Of a DNA stretch of 64,000 nt, positions 51,415 through 61,193 are shown piece after piece; position 1 is the first letter of the stretch; every line of letters starts with the position of its first letter. The notes under the pieces are model-generated. The model was not told the origin of the DNA. It saw only the letters and a list, made by a program, of their open reading frames with translations, and did no database searches. A program made the translations under genes and the position numbers. Location: the NCBI RefSeq assembly GCF_007483685.1, contig NZ_VMKN01000002.1, positions 273,452 to 337,451 on the forward strand, given 5' to 3'. Source of the stretch: Litoribacter populi. Its GTDB lineage: Bacteria; Bacteroidota; Bacteroidia; Cytophagales; Cyclobacteriaceae.

Positions 51415-52257
51415 ATGGCTTGGTTTAAAAGAACAGATAAAGGAATTAAAACCTCTACCGAGGAGAAAAAAGACGCCCCTGACGGACTTTGGTTCAAAAC
51501 CCCTCAAGGAAACATCATTCACACCCGCGAGCTGAAAAACAACTCATACGTTTGTCCTGATGATGATTATCATGTCAAAATCGGCTCTAAGGAATATTTC
51601 GAAATATTGTTTGACAAAAACCAGTTCAAAGAACTGAATGCCGACATGACAAGCGGTGACCCGTTGAATTTCGTGGACAGCAAACCGTATCCTGCAAGGA
51701 TAGAGGCTACCATCAAAAAAACGGACCTTAAAGACGCGGTGAGATCGGCAGTTGGCAAAATCGACGGCCAGGACATCGTGATCGCCTGTATGGATTTCAA
51801 CTTCATCGGCGGATCCATGGGTTCAGTAGTGGGTGAAAAGATCGCCAGAGCAATCGACCATTCCCTCAAAAACAAGATCCCATTCTTGATGATTTCCAAA
51901 TCAGGTGGCGCTAGAATGATGGAAGCCGGCTTCAGCTTGATGCAGATGGCCAAGACTTCCGCCAAACTTGCCCAGTTGGATGATGCCAAAATCCCCTACA
52001 TTTCCCTATTGACCGACCCTACTACCGGAGGGGTAACCGCTTCTTATGCTATGCTTGGTGATTTCAATATTGCCGAACCAGGTGCTTTGATCGGGTTTGC
52101 AGGTCCAAGAGTAATCCGCGAAACCATAGGCAAGGACTTGCCCAAGGGTTTCCAAAGTTCAGAATTCGTGTTGGAACACGGCTTTCTAGACTTTATCATT
52201 GACAGGAGACAGCTTAAATCTAGGCTATCCACCCTACTAAGGCTATTAAAGAAGTAA
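51415..52257 (+). CDS. accD: Acetyl-CoA carboxylase carboxyltransferase subunit beta
   Basis: A 280-residue protein that with AccA transfers carboxyl from biotin to acetyl-CoA. The crotonase-like core has [39 protein letters not shown] and [12 protein letters not shown]. The N-terminal zinc ribbon is degenerate: canonical KCPxC and VCPxC are here KTPQG (28-32) and VCPDD (46-50), so only Cys47 of four remains. The subunit is otherwise complete. The ATG at 51415 lies 40 bases after a -7 box. Confidence 0.95.
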   Translation: MAWFKRTDKGIKTSTEEKKDAPDGLWFKTPQGNIIHTRELKNNSYVCPDDDYHVKIGSKEYFEILFDKNQFKELNADMTSGDPLNFVDSKPYPARIEATIKKTDLKDAVRSAVGKIDGQDIVIACMDFNFIGGSMGSVVGEKIARAIDHSLKNKIPFLMISKSGGARMMEAGFSLMQMAKTSAKLAQLDDAKIPYISLLTDPTTGGVTASYAMLGDFNIAEPGALIGFAGPRVIRETIGKDLPKGFQSSEFVLEHGFLDFIIDRRQLKSRLSTLLRLLKK

Positions 52258-52324
52258 TCCGGGCACCCCAGATGTTTTAGGGGAAAAAAGGGGCTTTAAA
52301 TGGCCGTTTTTACCGAATTATAAA

Positions 52325-52332
52325 TATATTTG
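52325..52332 (+). promoter_or_regulatory. Candidate -7 box of nqrF
   Basis: TATATTTG matches TAnnTTTG, 56 bases upstream of the nqrF ATG. Confidence 0.55.
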
Positions 52333-52388
52333 TACTCCCTTATCCTAGGGTGTATTATACTGAAAAACAAAAAGAAAAAAGTCGTTAA

Positions 52389-53693
<1,305 letters not shown>

Positions 53694-53706
53694 TCCGACA
53701 ACATAT

Positions 53707-53738
53707 AAAGCCCCGCGAGACACGTGGGGCTTTTTTTT
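53707..53738 (+). terminator. Terminator of nqrF
   Basis: A GC-rich 8-bp stem (53707-53714 with 53726-53733), extended by inner C-G pairs, with eight T. Confidence 0.93.
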
Positions 53739-53886
53739 GGAAGAATTGAAAGGATCACAATCTCGCACAAAGTTCAAAAAACAAAAGTCGCACAAAGTCC
53801 TCACGAAACTCTCCACCCCTTTTTCTGCTAGATGCTAAAAAAACCATGGAATTTCATTAATTTTAGCTTCTATCAATTATTCACCT

Positions 53887-55038
53887 ATGGATTTAGAGTT
53901 TTATTTTGATCCGATAGCCGAGTCCATTACCGAGACCGATTATCCCCTAAATTCCTTTTTCAGCCATATCCACCATTATGGTGAAACCTTTCCCGATCTT
54001 GAAGGCATTCAGATTGCCATCATCGGACTTACCGACGGAAGGGGCATTAAGGACAACCGGTCTATCGAAAATGCGGCAACCGAAATCAGGTTGAAATTAT
54101 ACGATCTCAAAAGAGGATTGGGACACTACAAGGTAGCCGATCTCGGTAATCTGAGAAACGGGGTGGACCTTAAAGAAACCTACCTCCGAATCCAAACAGT
54201 AGGCGAGCATTTGATGAAAATGCAGATCTTACCCATCTACATAGGCGGTACCCATGATTTGGATTTTGGCCAGTACCTTTCCTATGAGGGGATGAAAAAA
54301 CTGGTGAGCATGCTCACCGTGGATGCCAAGATAGACATGGAAGATGAAGGATTGCCCAACGAAATCCACTCCCAAGACATTATACTGCACCAACCCAATT
54401 TCCTTTTCAACTACACCCAACTTGCCTATCAAAGCTTCCTGACCGACCGCGACTTGGTCAATGTGATGGAAAAACTCTATTTTGACCATGTCAGGTTGGG
54501 ACAGTTAAGAGAGAATTTCAAGGAAATCGAACCTTTGATCCGCAATGCAGACCTGCTTAGTTTTGACATTTCATCCATACAGTCAGCAGATGCCCCCGGA
54601 GCAGCAGATGCACAACCCTTTGGCCTTACCGCTGAAGAAGCTTGCCAGGTTTGCTGGTTTGCTGGCATGAATGAAAAGTTGAGTTCCATCGGTATTTATG
54701 GTTATCAGCCCTATTACGACGATACCCGCTACAAGACTGCCGCAGTAATCGCCACCATGATTTGGTATTTCATTGAGGGTTTCTATCACCGTAAGGACAG
54801 CCTTTCCTTCCAAAGCAACGATTACACCAAGTACACGGTATCCCTGGATGCCAAGCCTTCTACTTTTATTTTCTACAAAAGTAATATAAGTGGAAAATGG
54901 TGGATGGAAGTCCCCCATACCGGTAACCAAAAGTATGACAGGGAAACCATTATCCCCTGCAGTTACCAGGATTATCAGATTGCCCAAAGTGGGGAAATCC
55001 CGGAGCGCTGGATCAATGCCCAGCTCAAAATGTATTAA
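53887..55038 (+). CDS. Arginase/formimidoylglutamase-fold protein with a degenerate metal site
   Basis: A 383-residue protein that can be aligned with the ureohydrolase fold by three blocks: GGTHD (120-124), TVDAKID (144-150) and SFDISSIQSADAPG (225-238). In active arginases these read GGDHS, DAHxD and SxDxDxxDPxxxPG. Here the second His is Lys148 and the second Asp of the last motif is Ser229, so four of the six manganese ligands are kept. Hydrolase activity is therefore doubtful. It is often annotated as formimidoylglutamase in Bacteroidota. It leads a tight cluster with a cytochrome b5-like protein, a GlcNAc kinase-like protein and MurQ. Confidence 0.8.
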   Translation: MDLEFYFDPIAESITETDYPLNSFFSHIHHYGETFPDLEGIQIAIIGLTDGRGIKDNRSIENAATEIRLKLYDLKRGLGHYKVADLGNLRNGVDLKETYLRIQTVGEHLMKMQILPIYIGGTHDLDFGQYLSYEGMKKLVSMLTVDAKIDMEDEGLPNEIHSQDIILHQPNFLFNYTQLAYQSFLTDRDLVNVMEKLYFDHVRLGQLRENFKEIEPLIRNADLLSFDISSIQSADAPGAADAQPFGLTAEEACQVCWFAGMNEKLSSIGIYGYQPYYDDTRYKTAAVIATMIWYFIEGFYHRKDSLSFQSNDYTKYTVSLDAKPSTFIFYKSNISGKWWMEVPHTGNQKYDRETIIPCSYQDYQIAQSGEIPERWINAQLKMY

Positions 55039-55042
55039 TTGA

Positions 55043-55270
55043 ATGAAAGATATTACCAGGCAACAGCTTGCCCTTCGCAATGGGCAGGACAAACCTGAAA
55101 TTTGGATAGCCTACGAGGGGAAAGTGTACGATGTGAGCAGTTCCCGACTTTGGAAAAACGGCAAACATTATGAGCACTGGGCTGGTCAGGATCTGACCGA
55201 TGAGCTGAAAGATGCCCCCCACACCCAAAATGTATTTGATAAATTTGAGCCCATCGGGCATTTAATATAA
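55043..55270 (+). CDS. Cytochrome b5-like heme/steroid-binding domain protein
   Basis: A single-domain protein of 75 residues. WIAYEGKVYDVSSSRLWKNGKHYEHWAGQD and LKDAPHTQNVFDKFEPIG carry the b5-like fold markers, given here in two parts: VYDVSSS, and GKHYEHWAGQDLT with APH. The two His that could bind heme are in KHYEHW and APH. It has no signal peptide. It starts 4 bases after the arginase-fold gene and ends 2 bases before the kinase gene, so it is clearly in the operon; the partner is unknown. Confidence 0.82.
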   Translation: MKDITRQQLALRNGQDKPEIWIAYEGKVYDVSSSRLWKNGKHYEHWAGQDLTDELKDAPHTQNVFDKFEPIGHLI

Positions 55271-55272
55271 AA

Positions 55273-56115
55273 ATGATTTTAATAGCGGATAGCGGTTCCA
55301 GCAAGACCGACTGGAGAACAATAGGACACGAAGGACAGATCAACCAATTTAGGACAGTGGGTTTCAACCCCTATTACCAAAGCCTGGAAGAAATGGTAGC
55401 GGGGCTCAAGCAGCCCTCATTACTGAACATCCAGGATGAGGTTTCCCAGATCTATTATTATGGAGCGGGATGTTCCAGCGTGAAAAACAACAAAATAGTA
55501 GAGCATGCACTGAAGCAGGTTTTCCATAAGGCTAAGATCGAGGTTCATCATGACCTCCTTGCTGCAGCACGTGCCACATGCGGAAGCGAACCTGGTATAG
55601 CCTGCATTTTGGGCACAGGGTCCAACAGTTGCGATTATGACGGTAGCGACATTGTCGAAACCCGTCCAGCCCCCGGATACATCTTGGGTGACGAAGGAGG
55701 TGGATCCTATATAGGAAGACAGTTCCTTCATGATTTCATCTATGAGGAAATGCCGGAAAATATCCGCGACCTCGCTATTCAGGAATACCAATTCTCCAGC
55801 CAGGACATTCAGGAAAACGTCTATCAGAAGCCCTTTCCAGGCAGGTATATGGCCAGCTTCTGCCGTTTTATAACCCAACACAAAAACGACCCCTATTGCT
55901 ATAAACTATATCAGAAAGCCTTCAATGACTTTTTCCAGATACATGTCATGAAATACGACAACTATCAGGAAAAGCCTGTAAACTTCGTGGGTTCCATTGC
56001 CTATTACAACAGCGATATCCTACGATCAGTGGCTTTTGATTTGAATATATCTGTAAATATCATCCTGGAAACACCCATCGCAGGATTGACCCTATTTCAT
56101 AAAGAGAAAATATGA
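55273..56115 (+). CDS. N-acetylglucosamine kinase-like protein (BadF/BcrA ATPase family)
   Basis: A 280-residue ASKHA-fold kinase. The phosphate-1 loop is ILIADSGSSKTDW; the adenosine region has GEPGYILGDEGGGSYIG-like APGYILGDEGGGSYIG (about 133-148) and CILGTGSNSC (phosphate-2). Family members phosphorylate GlcNAc or glucosamine. Its 3' end overlaps murQ as ATGA (56112-56115), so phosphorylation of recycled amino sugars from cell-wall turnover is the likely role; GlcNAc versus anhydro-MurNAc cannot be separated by sequence here. Confidence 0.88.
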   Translation: MILIADSGSSKTDWRTIGHEGQINQFRTVGFNPYYQSLEEMVAGLKQPSLLNIQDEVSQIYYYGAGCSSVKNNKIVEHALKQVFHKAKIEVHHDLLAAARATCGSEPGIACILGTGSNSCDYDGSDIVETRPAPGYILGDEGGGSYIGRQFLHDFIYEEMPENIRDLAIQEYQFSSQDIQENVYQKPFPGRYMASFCRFITQHKNDPYCYKLYQKAFNDFFQIHVMKYDNYQEKPVNFVGSIAYYNSDILRSVAFDLNISVNIILETPIAGLTLFHKEKI

Positions 56116-56942
56116 GTACTACCGAAAGCAATTCCTTTTACGATAATCTTGAAAACATGAGTGTGGCCGAATTGCTCGGCAACATGAACAAAGAGGATAA
56201 AACTGTTCCATTGGCTGTAGAAAAGGCTTTGCCGCAAATAAAGGCATTGGTGGAGCAGATTGTACCAAGAATGCAGGCTGGTGGCCGTCTTTTTTATATC
56301 GGAGCGGGCACGAGCGGCCGGTTGGGCATACTGGATGCCAGTGAGTGTCCTCCTACCTACGGTGTACCCTTTGACATGGTCATAGGTATCATTGCCGGCG
56401 GAGATTATGCAATCAGAAAGGCCGTCGAAAATGCAGAAGATGATGCAAACCAAGCCTGGCCTGACATTCAGGAGTTTGGTTTTAACAAGAATGACACAGT
56501 AATTGGCATTGCGGCCTCAGGCACCACACCCTATGTAATAGGAGGACTGGACAAAGCCAGGCAAGAAGGCCTACTCACCGGCTGCATTACCTGCAACTCC
56601 GGCACCCCAGTGGCCAAAGCCGCCGAATACCCAGTAGAAGCCGTAGTAGGCCCCGAGTTTGTCACAGGCAGCACACGAATGAAATCCGGCACCGCCCAAA
56701 AACTCGTCCTCAACATGATTTCCACCAGCGTGATGATCAAGCTTGGCAAGGTCAAAGGCAACAAAATGGTGGACATGCAGCTTTCGAATGAGAAATTGGT
56801 CAAAAGAGGAACCAGGATGATAATGGAGGCCGCAGGAGTGGAAGCAAACCTAGCACATGAGCTGCTAATGACGCATGGATCGGTAAGGGCAGCGGTGGAG
56901 TTTTACAAAACAACCAAGGATAACCGAAAAAAGCGCCTATAA
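56112..56942 (+). CDS. murQ: N-acetylmuramic acid 6-phosphate etherase
   Basis: A 276-residue SIS-fold enzyme that cleaves the lactyl ether of MurNAc-6-P to give GlcNAc-6-P and lactate. Signatures: FYIGAGTSGRLGILDASECP, GIAASGTTPYVIGGL and TGSTRMKSGTAQKLVLNMIS. Slightly short (E. coli MurQ has 298), mainly at the N-terminus and C-terminus. Together with the kinase-like gene and the periplasmic GH3 fusion elsewhere in the window it supports peptidoglycan recycling. The 295 bases after it have no gene; a weak GGATAA/TTATCC hairpin is the only feature I see. Confidence 0.96.
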   Translation: MSTTESNSFYDNLENMSVAELLGNMNKEDKTVPLAVEKALPQIKALVEQIVPRMQAGGRLFYIGAGTSGRLGILDASECPPTYGVPFDMVIGIIAGGDYAIRKAVENAEDDANQAWPDIQEFGFNKNDTVIGIAASGTTPYVIGGLDKARQEGLLTGCITCNSGTPVAKAAEYPVEAVVGPEFVTGSTRMKSGTAQKLVLNMISTSVMIKLGKVKGNKMVDMQLSNEKLVKRGTRMIMEAAGVEANLAHELLMTHGSVRAAVEFYKTTKDNRKKRL

Positions 56943-57237
56943 TGAAACGCTTTAGAGGTTACGGTGATAATTTATTTGGATCTGCTAAAAGCTCCTCCTT
57001 TAAAGATGGTGCAGCCTTTGTCCATTGTGGAGTTTTTTGAGTGACAGGCCATGGTGACCTTACTTGGAAAGCCAGTGAGCTCAATTAAATTAAGAAAACC
57101 AATGTTTTTTTACCTTCGATGACTTTGCGAACAAGAAAAAGGAAGGAGGATAAAGATCGCATTAAAGCAATCCTTATCCTTCAATTTTATAAATCAACAA
57201 TATCTCAAAACGGGAATCCGAGATTCGAGGAACTTAT

Positions 57238-58365
57238 TTAATCATTTACATTTTTTTTCTGTATCGCCACCTTGTAATAGGCTAATTCATCCTCTTTTGG
57301 CTGATTTTTGGAAAATATAAAAAGCTCATTTTCCAATACCAACCATCTAGTACCCAACTGAGGCTGTAGGTTAGTCAGGTTCACCTCATCTACCTTGCGG
57401 AAGGTTATATCAAATAACTCTAAAAAAAGATTTACCCCTTCATTATGTTTCCTCCCCTTAACAACCCTAAAAAAATACCTTTCCCCTAACTGGCCAAAAG
57501 AACCATAAGAAACATCATCTTGCCAATCTTTCAGAATTGCCATACCTTGATGATTGGAGTAACTTGGGAGTATCTCTTGAGGCAAATTCTTTGCTAAAGG
57601 ATATTGTTCAGCATAATGATCATAATTTCTCCACGAATTATACTTTCTGTTATATACATGAAAATTTCCTTTAAAAGCATAAGAAACAACAAGATTATCT
57701 CTGGAAAGAAAAACATCAGGGAAATTGATAACACCTAACCCCATTGGCAGTGAGACTGTATTCTTTTTTATTTCCTCATTATCCAATTGAAACTCCATTA
57801 ATCGAAAATCATTGGACCTGAAATTAAATTGAAGAATACCAGACAACCCTGAATGGACATTTTTGGCTGCCAGAAAAATGTTTCCCGAATCACAATCAAA
57901 CGAAGGATAATTAAAATTAAACCCATCGCCACGAGAAACAGCAACTATCCCTGATTTACCAAAAAAATCCAGTTCAGAAAAATAGAGCACTTTATTTTCA
58001 TCTTCATACTTATTAAAAATGGTTATAGACTTATTATCCAAAAAATATAAAGTCGAACCACAAGCCCAAAAATTAATAAAATTCGGAACTCCTAAAGGCC
58101 CTTCCAACGGCAATTGATTTCCGGGTAATAAAGTAAAAGAGCCATTATAATAAAGCAACGTATCTACTGATCTGTGAAATGAATCGAAGATCAATACCCT
58201 ATTATCAGTCAAATAAGAATATTTAAAGGGAACCCCAGAGGAAACCCCTGAGGTCTTGAGTTTAATCTTCTCTTCCCTTCCAATAATTACTTCCCAATTT
58301 TCTACTGTTCTATTTTCTACTGAACATGAAATCAGAATTATTAGAAAAAGAAAATAAATTTTCAT
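57238..58365 (-). CDS. DUF4221-like lipoprotein (beta-propeller-type)
   Basis: A 375-residue protein from the ATG at 58365, which gives a lipoprotein signal (IYFLFLIILISC, Cys14); an upstream frame extension would cover the preceding small gene. The mature chain is rich in beta strands with repeated aromatic/Asp-Asn turns, such as LTDNRVLIFDSF, LYFLDNKSITIFNKY and LVLENELFIFSKNQP. It fits the DUF4221/six-bladed propeller lipoproteins of Bacteroidota. The function is unknown. It starts 10 bases after the stop of a Cys-rich secreted peptide gene, forming a two-gene unit. Confidence 0.72.
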   Translation of the reverse strand: MKIYFLFLIILISCSVENRTVENWEVIIGREEKIKLKTSGVSSGVPFKYSYLTDNRVLIFDSFHRSVDTLLYYNGSFTLLPGNQLPLEGPLGVPNFINFWACGSTLYFLDNKSITIFNKYEDENKVLYFSELDFFGKSGIVAVSRGDGFNFNYPSFDCDSGNIFLAAKNVHSGLSGILQFNFRSNDFRLMEFQLDNEEIKKNTVSLPMGLGVINFPDVFLSRDNLVVSYAFKGNFHVYNRKYNSWRNYDHYAEQYPLAKNLPQEILPSYSNHQGMAILKDWQDDVSYGSFGQLGERYFFRVVKGRKHNEGVNLFLELFDITFRKVDEVNLTNLQPQLGTRWLVLENELFIFSKNQPKEDELAYYKVAIQKKNVND

Positions 58366-58375
58366 AACATTCGAA

Positions 58376-58627
58376 TTATGGAGCACAACTAGAATTTTCT
58401 CCATCTTCGGGGACCACCAGCAAATATGCTTGCTCGCTACAAACATCATAAAAGGACATGGTAGAACCTTCACAACAATTTAATAGAGCATCCATTCCCA
58501 TATCAAGTACATCATCTTCTCCGCAGGCATAATACGTACCTCCACAAGGAAACGCTGTTGAAGAAACCATGAACAACCCAAAAGCCATAATTAAAAACCG
58601 AAACTTGTTCTTTTTTGTGTAACGCAT
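58376..58627 (-). CDS. Small Cys-rich secreted peptide
   Basis: An 83-residue precursor. Residues 1-27 are a signal peptide with a basic start (RYTKKNKFRF) and hydrophobic core, cleaved near STAFP. The mature peptide of about 56 residues has six Cys (in PCGGTYYACGED, LLNCCEG, YDVCSEQ and SSCAP) and is acidic, consistent with up to three disulfides. Small secreted peptides preceding propeller-like lipoproteins are a recurring Bacteroidota arrangement (the NVEALA type); this one lacks the NVEALA motif. The downstream lipoprotein gene begins 10 bases after its stop. Confidence 0.7.
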   Translation of the reverse strand: MRYTKKNKFRFLIMAFGLFMVSSTAFPCGGTYYACGEDDVLDMGMDALLNCCEGSTMSFYDVCSEQAYLLVVPEDGENSSCAP

Positions 58628-58853
58628 TTTTTTTAAATTTTAAAGTTGAATAAAAATTTGATTATCAGGCTAAAAAGTGGCCACTAAAAAACCCGTTTAA
58701 AAAAAACAAAAAAGAAGTAAAAAAGCAAATATTTCTAAAAAAATTTTACAGACTTTAATTAGACCTCTCCAACATCCTTTTCACCACCTAATCCTATTCA
58801 ATATTTGACTGTAGGGAAACTAAAAAAACTTGGTTTTAATTGGCAAAATTTCA

Positions 58854-59483
58854 TCATTTTAACCTTACCACCTCTGCATGACTTGAAATTAAATACCTTC
58901 GGCCTGAGGAGACCTCCAAACACAATACTCTGGTCCTTCTGACTTCCTCTTTGGTAAACACCCTCCCCCTCAGGGAAAATGAATCCCCTACCTTGATATC
59001 CGTAAGGAAAAGGGGGCGGCATCCATCCTCTTGGTACTTTAAATCGTACTTTTTAAGCTCTTTGGAAAGAAAAATATCGGCCCCGCTACTGGCTTTGGGA
59101 TTTAGCATATGTCTCTTTAAAGGAATCAATACATCCTTGGGAAAAACCAAATCTGAAAACATCGGAGCAAGCAGCTTTTGGAATACCTTCTTCCATTCCG
59201 ACCCATGGGGCTTTACGCCAAGATCAAAATCCTTATACACACGGTGATGGGCAACCTCATGTATATACGTGATGAGAAACTGGTAAGGGTTTAAATCATA
59301 ATTAATGGTGATGGTCTGGATCTCCCGGTCCCTCCTAAATCTAAAATCACCTAGTTTGGAACTTCTGCTGCGCGAAATGACAAAACGAAACGGATCTTCA
59401 GCCCACAAATCATAGCAATACGCCGCCGCATTCTCCGGCACATGGTCCACAAAAGCCTGATAAATCTTTTTCTCCATTTCCAT
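58854..59483 (-). CDS. SprT-like zinc metallopeptidase domain protein
   Basis: A 209-residue protein with HEVAHH (His75, Glu76, His79) and the third ligand in KPHGSEWKKVF (His93), the SprT pattern. The C-terminal part has a KVGDSFSLRGRVFTKEEVRR stretch like a small beta domain. Bacterial SprT-like proteins are poorly studied; the eukaryotic Spartan family cleaves DNA-protein crosslinks. Its upstream 110 bases contain a GTACGAA heptamer array and the terminator of the next gene. The 226 bases downstream to the peptide gene are AT-rich without a feature. Confidence 0.88.
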   Translation of the reverse strand: MEMEKKIYQAFVDHVPENAAAYCYDLWAEDPFRFVISRSRSSKLGDFRFRRDREIQTITINYDLNPYQFLITYIHEVAHHRVYKDFDLGVKPHGSEWKKVFQKLLAPMFSDLVFPKDVLIPLKRHMLNPKASSGADIFLSKELKKYDLKYQEDGCRPLFLTDIKVGDSFSLRGRVFTKEEVRRTRVLCLEVSSGRRYLISSHAEVVRLK

Positions 59484-59510
59484 TCCTGAGCAAATATAGA
59501 AAAAGTACGA

Positions 59511-59551
59511 AGTACGAAAAGACGAAGTACGAAGAAGTAAACAAAAAAAAG
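59511..59551 (+). repeat. GTACGAA heptamer array without a gene
   Basis: Units of GTACGAA and variants repeat about four to five times between the SprT-like gene start and the terminator of the Glu-rich lipoprotein. This is a solo array of the same family as the arms in the sucB-lpdA gap. Confidence 0.8.
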
Positions 59552-59570
59552 CCCCAGTCTCCCGGGGCTC
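59543..59570 (-). terminator. Terminator of the Glu-rich lipoprotein gene
   Basis: A GC-rich 6-bp stem (59550-59555 with 59564-59569) with U8 on the minus strand. Confidence 0.9.
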
Positions 59571-59593
59571 ATGATTCTTAAGTGAACTGCTAA

Positions 59594-59785
59594 TTAAGCA
59601 GCAGTTTCTTCAGTTTCCTCTTCTTCAACTTCAACTTCCACCTCTTCAGCCTCAACTTCAGCAGCTTCAACTTCAGTAGTCTCGTCGATGATCTCAACGT
59701 TCTCTTCAGTTTCAGTTTCTTGAGTTCCACAAGCTGAGGTAAAAATCATACCTGCTACAGCTAATAATGCGAATAATTTTTTCAT
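59594..59785 (-). CDS. Small Glu-rich lipoprotein
   Basis: A 63-residue protein: lipoprotein signal (LLAVAGMIFTSAC, Cys19), then about 44 residues that are roughly half Glu with Val and Thr (NVEIIDETTEVEAAEVEAEE and similar). The low-complexity acidic tail has no recognised domain. It has its own strong promoter (TTG, 19 bases, TAACTTTG) and terminator, so it is a complete monocistronic unit that is probably well expressed. Possible roles are a surface-charge or binding lipoprotein; this is not established. Confidence 0.82.
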   Translation of the reverse strand: MKKLFALLAVAGMIFTSACGTQETETEENVEIIDETTEVEAAEVEAEEVEVEVEEEETEETAA

Positions 59786-59813
59786 GGTGTTGCTTACTTT
59801 TAAAATTAAGAAT

Positions 59814-59843
59814 CAAAGTTACATACACTTTGCAATTTGTCAA
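59814..59843 (-). promoter_or_regulatory. Promoter of the Glu-rich lipoprotein gene
   Basis: On the minus strand TTG (59843-59841), a 19-base gap and TAACTTTG (59821-59814) match the Bacteroidota consensus closely. The ATG follows 28 bases downstream. Confidence 0.75.
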
Positions 59844-59864
59844 GCTTTCACCAAAAATAATTTA

Positions 59865-61178
59865 TTATTTCTTCTTATACGTAATCTTTATAGGAACTCC
59901 TTTGAAATCAAAATGCTCTCTTATTCTGTTTTCCAAGTATCTAGTATATGGCGATTTGATGTATTGAGGCAGGTTGCAGAAGAAGGCAAACACCGGATTT
60001 CGGGTCGGCAACTGGGTGATATACTTGATCTTGATATATTTTCCTTTGTATGCCGGCGGCGGATATCTCTCAATTTCTCCCAACATCTTGTCATTCAATT
60101 TGGAGGTAGGCACCTTGCTGGTCTTGTTGTCATATACTTCCACGGCAAGCTCAATAGCCTGGAAAATCCGCTGCTTGGACAACACCGATGTAAAGATGAT
60201 CGGAATCCACTTGTTCTCACCAAGCTTTTCCAACATATCCTCCTTGAATTTCTCCATGGTTTTATGATCCTTTTCGATCAGATCCCATTTGTTGACCATG
60301 ATCATGATGCCCTTACCGTTTTTGATGGCAAGCGAAATAAGGTTGACATCCTGAGCCTCTAGGCCTCTAGTGGCATCTACCATAATGATCACCACGTCGG
60401 ACTCCTCAAGAGTTCTCAGGGAACGCATCACTGAATAAAACTCGATATCTTCCTTAACCTTGGCCTTTTTACGGATTCCAGCTGTATCGGTAATGATAAA
60501 ATCCTTCCCGTATAATTTATATCTGGTATGGATGGCATCTCTGGTAGTTCCGGCCTCATCGGTTACGATTGACCGCTCCTTACCCAAAAGGGCATTAAGG
60601 AATGAAGATTTTCCTACATTTGGTCTACCTAAGATGGAAATCTTCGGAATGCCAAAATCGGGATCCTCTAGCCCATCTTCAGAAAGATGCTTGATCACTT
60701 CGTCCAAAAGGTCACCTGTACCCGCACCACTAACCGCTGCGATAGGGAACACTTCATTCTCCCCAAGTCCTAGGGAATAAAATTCATTGGCCATCAAAAG
60801 GCGCTCCTGATTGTCAGCCTTGTTGGCCACAATGAAGATCGGCTTTTTGGATGACCTAAGTTCATTGGCAAATTCCTTATCCAAGCCTGTAAGCCCATCA
60901 AAACAATCCACTACAAACAAAATCACAGAAGCTTCCTCAACGGCAAGCTTTACCTGCTTTCTGATTTCTGCTTCATACACATCATCTGAGCCGGTCACAT
61001 ACCCACCCGTGTCAATCACGGAGAAGAATTTGCCGCCCCACTGGGCATGGCCATAGTGACGGTCACGCGTCACTCCACTCATGTTATCCTCGATGGCCTT
61101 TCTTTCCTCTACCAACCTATTAAAAAACGTGGATTTCCCCACGTTTGGCCTTCCTACTATTGCTACTATATTCGACAT
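59865..61178 (-). CDS. der: Ribosome-associated GTPase Der (EngA)
   Basis: A 437-residue protein with two GTPase domains in tandem (GRPNVGKSTFF at residues 8-18 and GRPNVGKSSFL near residue 184), each with NKAD/NKWD and DTGGYV/DTAGIR motifs, plus a C-terminal KH-like domain. It is needed for 50S subunit assembly. It starts 15 bases after era, so the two GTPases are co-transcribed. Confidence 0.97.
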   Translation of the reverse strand: MSNIVAIVGRPNVGKSTFFNRLVEERKAIEDNMSGVTRDRHYGHAQWGGKFFSVIDTGGYVTGSDDVYEAEIRKQVKLAVEEASVILFVVDCFDGLTGLDKEFANELRSSKKPIFIVANKADNQERLLMANEFYSLGLGENEVFPIAAVSGAGTGDLLDEVIKHLSEDGLEDPDFGIPKISILGRPNVGKSSFLNALLGKERSIVTDEAGTTRDAIHTRYKLYGKDFIITDTAGIRKKAKVKEDIEFYSVMRSLRTLEESDVVIIMVDATRGLEAQDVNLISLAIKNGKGIMIMVNKWDLIEKDHKTMEKFKEDMLEKLGENKWIPIIFTSVLSKQRIFQAIELAVEVYDNKTSKVPTSKLNDKMLGEIERYPPPAYKGKYIKIKYITQLPTRNPVFAFFCNLPQYIKSPYTRYLENRIREHFDFKGVPIKITYKKK

Positions 61179-61193
61179 TGCTATTCTCGTCTC

